A stretch of DNA of 64,000 nt from Microstegium vimineum (lineage: Eukaryota; Streptophyta; Magnoliopsida; Poales; Poaceae): contig CM039140.1 of NCBI GenBank assembly GCA_022036555.1, forward strand, positions 2,338,785 through 2,402,784, given 5' to 3'. How positions within the stretch are numbered: the first letter of the stretch is position 1; each line of letters opens with the position of its first letter. The notes under the pieces were generated by a model. The model was not told where the DNA came from, made no database searches, and was given only the letters and a program-made list of their open reading frames with translations. Shown one piece after another: positions 59,001 to 64,000 of this stretch. Both the position numbers and the translations under genes were made by a program.

Positions 59001-60359
59001 ACCTCGACGTCGACCCCTCTCCCCCTCCGGTTCCAACATCCGACACCTGTTGTTCGGGCGCCGTTTGTTCCTTGTCGAGCCCTCCTTGCGGCTCGACCTC
59101 CTCCTCACTCCACTCCTCCTCGACCTCACTGTCAATGCTCTCCTCCCCTTCCTCATCCTCCTCCGAGGGCGATTCCTCCTCGGGAAGGCCGACCCGCCTC
59201 TGCTGGGCCCGGCGCTGCTCCCTCTCTTGCTTCTCCCGGGCCCTCTTGCCCTTGTCCTTCTTGGCCTTGTCCTTGGCCTCCTTGTCCTTCTCAGCTTGGA
59301 GCCGCCTCACCTAGGAGTCGCCCTGCTCCTCCTTCATTGGCGGTAGCGACTTCCGGAAGGTAACGTTCCCCTAGGAACACAAGGCAATTAGAACGCAAGC
59401 AGAGAAGGTGAACAAGGCAAACACGAGAACGCTAACAAAGGAAGGGAGCCTTACCAGCTGGACGTATCCCTGGTCCGGCCTCATGGGGACGCTGGCGACG
59501 CTCGTCACCTCGAACCCGCCCGCGAAGAAGACACATACGCGGTGGGCCACCCTCTCGGGAGGTAGCTCGTCCCCCAGGAGGCGACACCCCGAGAGGTCGA
59601 CCCCCGGGCACATCTCGTCGAGGCGTAGAGGGCGAGCCATCAGCGGGACGACCCGCCGCTGATGGAAAGTCGACGCGACGATCGCCGCCGTGAGTCCCTC
59701 CTTCTTCAGGCGCTCGACCGTGTCCAGCAGGTGGGTGAGGCGATGCTGCTTCTTCTTCTCGACGCCGTACCTTCAGTGGTCGGGCTTCGAGTCAATCGTC
59801 CTCCCGGTGTAGGCGGGGAGCAAGTCATCGTCGTTCCTCAGGTAGAACCACCCGGAACGCCATCCGGAGTGGCTCGACGAGAGCTTCGCCGGGATCCATA
59901 TGTCCGTCCGCTTGAGGGCGATGCTGCAGCACCCGGCCCTGACCGTCTTGCGGGTTCCACAGCCAACCGACGCATGGAAGATGCTCGCCTCGAACAGATG
60001 TAGCCACAACTCCCAATGCAGCTCGATCCCGAGGTAGCCTTCGCACACGGCGGCGAAGCCGCGTGACAGATGCCGTTGGGGGTGAGGTGCTGAAGCTCCA
60101 CGCCGTAGTGGTGGAGGATCGCGCGTAGAAGACGGCTAGGAGGGGTGCCTAGCCCCTCCCTATGGAAGACCTCGAAGCTCACCACGTAGCCCTCCGGCGG
60201 ATTGGGCTCGGCGTGCTCCGGCGGTGGCACCACCCACTCCGGCCGGTCGACGGAGGTGACAGGCCGGAGGAGGCCGCTCTCCACCAAGTCACCTAGGCGC
60301 GCGGCGGTCACCGAGGACGAAAGCCAGGCATCGAGTTCGAGCAGGCTGTACTTGGCCAT
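56005..60359 (-). pseudogene. Antisense six-exon gene of the Tat element (Transposase_28-like)
   Basis: Exons on the minus strand: 60359-59455, 59370-58659, 58562-57859, 57777-57377, 57296-56684 and 56588-56005 (3919 nt). All five introns (80-100 bp) have GT and AG ends and their phases match. Exon 1 begins 'MAKYSLLELDAWL' and has 'FEVFHREGLGTPPSRLLRAI' and 'HHYGVELQHLTPNGI', which I recognise as the 'putative gypsy type transposon' family (Transposase_28). Exon 2 is Lys/Glu-rich, exon 3 Ala-rich, and exon 5 a long coiled coil ('KAEAEAAQARAEAATAREET'). Breaks: a frameshift near 60065, TGA 59773-59775, TAG 59311-59313, a frameshift in exon 2 (about 58870-59000) and TAG 56763-56765. Function is unknown. 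Sense transcription of the element would oppose it. Confidence 0.8.
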
Positions 60360-62190
60360 GGGAACAAGGAGGCTGATGCGCTCGGGGGTGGAGGCGGAAG
60401 GTACGTTCCCAATCTCTCCTCTCTTTTCTCTCGCGTGCGCAGAAGTCCGGCTCAAAGGGCGTCTAAGGCAACGGCGGGAAGAAAGAGGCAGGGAAGGCGA
60501 ATGCGAGAAAGGAGCGGCGGACTCCTCACCTCCGGTATTTATAACCGGGAGGCCAACGGGCGGATTCGATAAACAGGCAAGTGAATCTCCGCATTTAATG
60601 TGCCTACATACTGCCTCCTCGTATTCCTCCAGGGTCAGGCGCTTTGTCCCATCATCGGGCTCCGCACCGCACTCCGCCCTGCGCCTGCAACTGTTGTGGC
60701 CGAACGGATATCTCCTAAAAAGGCGCGCGGCGGGAAGCGTTATCTTCGGAGGTAAGGAATCTCGAGGCAGCGAGGGCTGGCCCTCGAAAGGGGGTTCGAC
60801 AGCCACCCTCGAGTACCCGAGGACAGAAATGACCTTGGGTTATGGACTTCGGTCCACCCCCAAAATCTCGAGGGGACAAAGGCCAACCCACGAACGGGTT
60901 CGACAACCCCCCTCGAGTACCCGAGGTCTGAGGGGACCTCGGGTTATCAATTCCAATCCACTCTGAAGTCTCGAGGGGCAAAGGCTGGCCCTTACACAGG
61001 GTTCGACAACCTCCCTCGAGGACTCGAGCCCAATGGGCAGATCCAACAAAGGCACAGGTATGTCCCCAAGTTCAATACAATTACCCGCTTTTCCAACTCC
61101 GCATTCCACAGGGAAGGACTCCGCCTTCAGAGGCTAGCGTCGAATGACGAACCATCCGTCAAATCTTGAGGGAGCGAAGGCTGGCCCTTACATAGGGTTC
61201 GACAGCCGCCCTCGAGTACCTGAGGTCAGGAAGGACCCATGGTTACCGGACTCCGGTCCACCCCTAAAATCTTGAGGGAGCGGAGGCTGGCCCCACGAAC
61301 GGGGTTCGACAGCCGCCCTCGAGTATGCGAGTCAAGGATGACCCGGGGGGGCCAGGCGCGTGCCCCTAGCTCGAGAACGAACTCTCGAGGTCCCCTGGGA
61401 CATATCCGAGGCATTACCAAGGAATACCTAAGGATCCCTACGCTGGGAGGCATCAAGCCACCAACTCCCATCGAACAAAGTTGGCACCTTGGTAAGCAAT
61501 ACGGTCTTGCTTAGTAAGCCATACGGTCTTACTTAATGAGAACGCTTCCGGGCTGCTAATCGACCCCTATCGAATGGGGCACGAGTTCTCACTCGGATTT
61601 TTACCCGTACTGGGCACCATTTTTAATGGACTCATGCCCGACACCAGCTCACAGAGGACTTTGAGGCTCGTCCTAATGGGGATAGCATGATGCTCTTCAC
61701 CCCACAATCCGAATGCAAGGATCCGTGGGAAGGACGCTATGAGGTAGTGAAGGCCTAGCCAAGCAAGGGCTCGAGGGCCCGACTACGCGCGGCACCCCTC
61801 GACGAAAGAGGGTCGAAAACACTCGTGACCTGGCAGACATAGTCGACCTCTCAGTGGGGGCACTATGACTCCAGTAACGCTCGAGGGAGCGAAGGCTGGC
61901 CCTCAGTAGGGTTCGACAGCCGCCCTCGAGCACCTCTCTTTTCAGGGAAGGGAGTGCTCATAACCTGGCAAATGGATTCGACCCCTCGGTAGGGCGTCAC
62001 GTCTCCAGGTAACCTTAAATCCCCTCGATAAAACACATCATAGCCCCCAGAGGAGTTCTTAATCACTCCTCTGGGGCCTCGGGGGCTACCCCCGCGGGGT
62101 GCGCTCGCGCGCACCCCACGGAGAATCGAATCTCCTACTAACTCTGCAGGTCAATGCCAAAAACCTCTATGCGGATTCTCCTTATCCACA
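60360..62190 (+). repeat. 3' internal region of the Tat element with tandem repeats
   Basis: Lies upstream of the antisense gene and so may hold its promoter, and downstream of pol on the sense strand. It contains CT-rich runs (60405-60430) and units built on 'gttcgacagccgccctcgag' (60760-61350). At 62046-62075 is the cccagaggagt/actcctctggg hairpin, followed by the palindrome-rich 'gggtgcgctcgcgcgcaccc'. No coding region was found. Confidence 0.7.
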
Positions 62191-62208
62191 CAGAGGCTCG
62201 GGGGCTAC
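62191..62208 (+). other. Polypurine tract of the Tat element
   Basis: A purine-rich 'gaggctcgggggctac' directly abuts the 3' LTR start and matches the tract before 1847. This is the expected plus-strand primer site. Confidence 0.75.
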
Positions 62209-63658
62209 TGTCGGGTACAAAGGTAAGGGGTACCCTAAACCCTTCGATAATTTGACGCTAAACATAGCAACCATTTTTAAGACAGGGGCCAACCAACTGC
62301 ACAAGCCAGCAAAGAAGGGCCCATCACACAAAGGCCCCCTGCACCGGCTATATCAAGCAGTCGTGGGCCGGCCTGCTTCCGGAAAGATGACGGACGAGGG
62401 GTCGAACGAATGACCCCCCCCCCCCCCCCGACTCTACCTCGACACCGAACGACCCCCCGACTCTACCTCGACGGAAAGGGGTCGAACGAACGACCTCTCG
62501 GCCTCTACCTCGACACCGAACGACGGAAAGGGGTCGAACGAACGACCTCTCGGCCTCTACCTCGACACCGAACGACGGAAAGGGGTTGAACGAACGACCC
62601 CTCGGCCTCTACCTCGACGCCGAATGACGGACCAGGGGTCGAACGAACGACCCCTCGGCCCCTACCTCGACCTCTCCGACTCTGCCTCCACTCCAACTGA
62701 CGGAAAGGGGTCGAATGAACGACCCCCGGACAGGAAGCTCGATCAGCCCAACTGCTCCCGGTATGGGTTAAAGGGAATCCGCCTAACACCATGGGCGCCC
62801 ACGACCGCAGTCAAATCCGTCAGCTCACCGCCATGTCCCGGATCTCCGTCAACTGTGCCGCCGCTGTAGCCACGTCGCGAGTACGGACTCCAAAAGCACC
62901 CCTCGAGACGTGAACAGGACGGCCCTCGACGGCGTCTTCAGGGATACGACAAGGCCACCCCGGTCTCGACCCCTCCCCTTGACCGGGGGGCTCGACCCCT
63001 ACCTCCAACCACTCCGGTATGGGGTCCATCCCATCCTCCCCGTCCCGCTTCAACTGTGGGACTCGCAACAGCCCGCGGAAGGACGATCCTGCTGTGCCAC
63101 AACATGCCGCGACGACTTCTACTGCCACCACTCCCCGGAGCTCCGGAACGACGGGAAGGCCATGACGCCACAGTGCTCGACGTCCCTTCGTCAACACTAT
63201 GCCGCAGACACGCCGCCCATGCTACAACAGTTTAGGACCCTGTACCCTCGGACCTCCCCTTGGTCTATAAAAGGGGACGCCGAGATAGAAAAAAGGGATC
63301 CGATCCCCCATCCGACTCCGGTCTTACGGACAACTCTCACATCACTCCACGCTCCACACTCCACACACCCTGTTGCTCGGTCGACCCCTCGAGCAACGAA
63401 CCAACCGCCTAGGATAGCCCTGCTAGCCTTAGGCATCAGCTCACTCTGAGCAACCCCATGTAAACCAGCTTGTACCCCCCCTTACGAGCACTTCGGGTGC
63501 GAGATAATACAAGTTATCCTCCCCCGCTGGACGTAGGGCCTTCTTTGCCCGAACCAGGATAAATCTTGTGTCCTTCTTGCATCACATCTGGGAGAGGGAG
63601 CACACAAGATACAAATTTACTAGTTGGTGGTCTTGACCCCCGGGTCATAACACCGACA
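62209..63658 (+). repeat. Tat element 3' LTR
   Basis: A 1450-bp LTR from tgtcgggtac to taacaccgaca, nearly identical to 47520-48961 over its length. It includes a longer C-run at about 62415-62430 and the same 55-bp array at 62400-62650. TATAAAAG is at 63266-63273. The second target duplication copy catgt follows at 63659-63663. Confidence 0.95.
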
Positions 63659-64000
63659 CATGTCATCTAGCTAGGTCCTCGAACTCGCTATTCAACACAC
63701 AATTAGCATGCCTCATCAATGATAGCTATATGTGTTTTTGTGCAAGTTTGGAGATCTAGATGGCATGAACATACAAGTTTGGGGATCCAAATATCAAAAT
63801 TTGAGAGTTGGCGACATGAATGGCACAATAGTACAAGTTCAGGTACTCAAATCAAAACTAAGTGTTAGGGATCTAGATGACACCATCGTGCAAGTTTAGA
63901 GACCGCTAGCAACATTCACTCAAATAAAGCATATATGATATCCTAGATGTGTCCTTGTCATTATGTATGATGAGTGATTGTCATTAACAATAAGTTCTTT

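Larger units (their letters stand above)
47520..63658 (+). mobile_element. Complete Tat-lineage Gypsy LTR retrotransposon, 16.1 kb
   Basis: The element has LTRs at 47520-48961 and 62209-63658, both TG...CA, and a perfect 5-bp target duplication catgt (47515-47519 and 63659-63663). Internal order is PBS, gag, protease, RT, RNase H, second RNase H, integrase, then about 6.7 kb with an antisense spliced gene and tandem repeats, and the polypurine tract. Great length, dual RNase H and an extra gene 3' of integrase are Tat traits. Gag-pol has several stops and frameshifts, so this copy is not autonomous as read. LTRs differ by a modest number of changes, suggesting a fairly young insertion. Confidence 0.96.
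44671..64000 (+). repeat. Segmental duplication block B, interrupted by the Tat element
   Basis: 44671-47519 and 63659-64000 align with block A (26139-30622). After removing the Tat element and one copy of its 5-bp duplication, the junction reads aatcatgtcatctagc, against aatcgtgccatctagc in block A (about 30284-30299). The block runs off the window end. Confidence 0.9.

Overview
The window looks like nuclear DNA from a grass, probably a panicoid such as sorghum, sugarcane or a relative; the species itself cannot be read from the sequence. The signs are a plant PDR/ABCG gene with many GT-AG introns, a pair of HIPP-type genes with short exons, Tourist and Stowaway MITEs, tRNA-derived SINEs, LINE relics and plant Tat-lineage (Gypsy) and Copia LTR retrotransposons. 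I found no bacterial-style operon, CRISPR array, rRNA or convincing tRNA gene.

Layout. 1-3358: 3' end of a Tat-type LTR retrotransposon (3' LTR 1847-3358). 3359-7080: AT-rich repeat DNA with a SINE, a Tourist MITE and a CACTA end. 7081-19702: one intact-looking full-size ABC transporter gene most like Arabidopsis ABCG31/PDR3. I could join 24 exons in phase into 1442 codons plus a stop. 19703-26138: 3' flank, a hAT-like element, a LINE relic and Tourist/Stowaway MITEs. 26139-30622 (block A) and 44671-47519 plus 63659-64000 (block B): two copies of a segmental duplication, each carrying a three-exon gene for a small protein with an HMA fold, a charged Lys/Glu stretch and, in copy A, a CaaX tail. 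30628-37140: LINE relics, a CACTA-like element and tandem repeats. 37745-42751: a complete but inactivated 5.0-kb Copia element on the minus strand with a 5-bp target duplication. 42757-44670: ORF-like GC-rich flank and repeats. 47520-63658: a complete 16.1-kb Tat-lineage element inserted in block B, with LTRs, a tRNA-Arg-type PBS, decayed gag-pol, two RNase H domains and a spliced antisense gene.

How it fits together. The host genes are the ABCG transporter and the two HMA proteins; nearly everything else is transposable elements, often nested. Block A gives the empty site for the Tat insertion in block B, and block B gives the empty site for a hAT MITE in the first intron of gene A, so the order of events can be read from the sequence. 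Copy B of the HMA gene has lost one base in a G-run, which removes its lipidation motif. The most unusual structure is the antisense gene of the Tat element: six exons with matching splice phases, about 3.9 kb, facing gag-pol.
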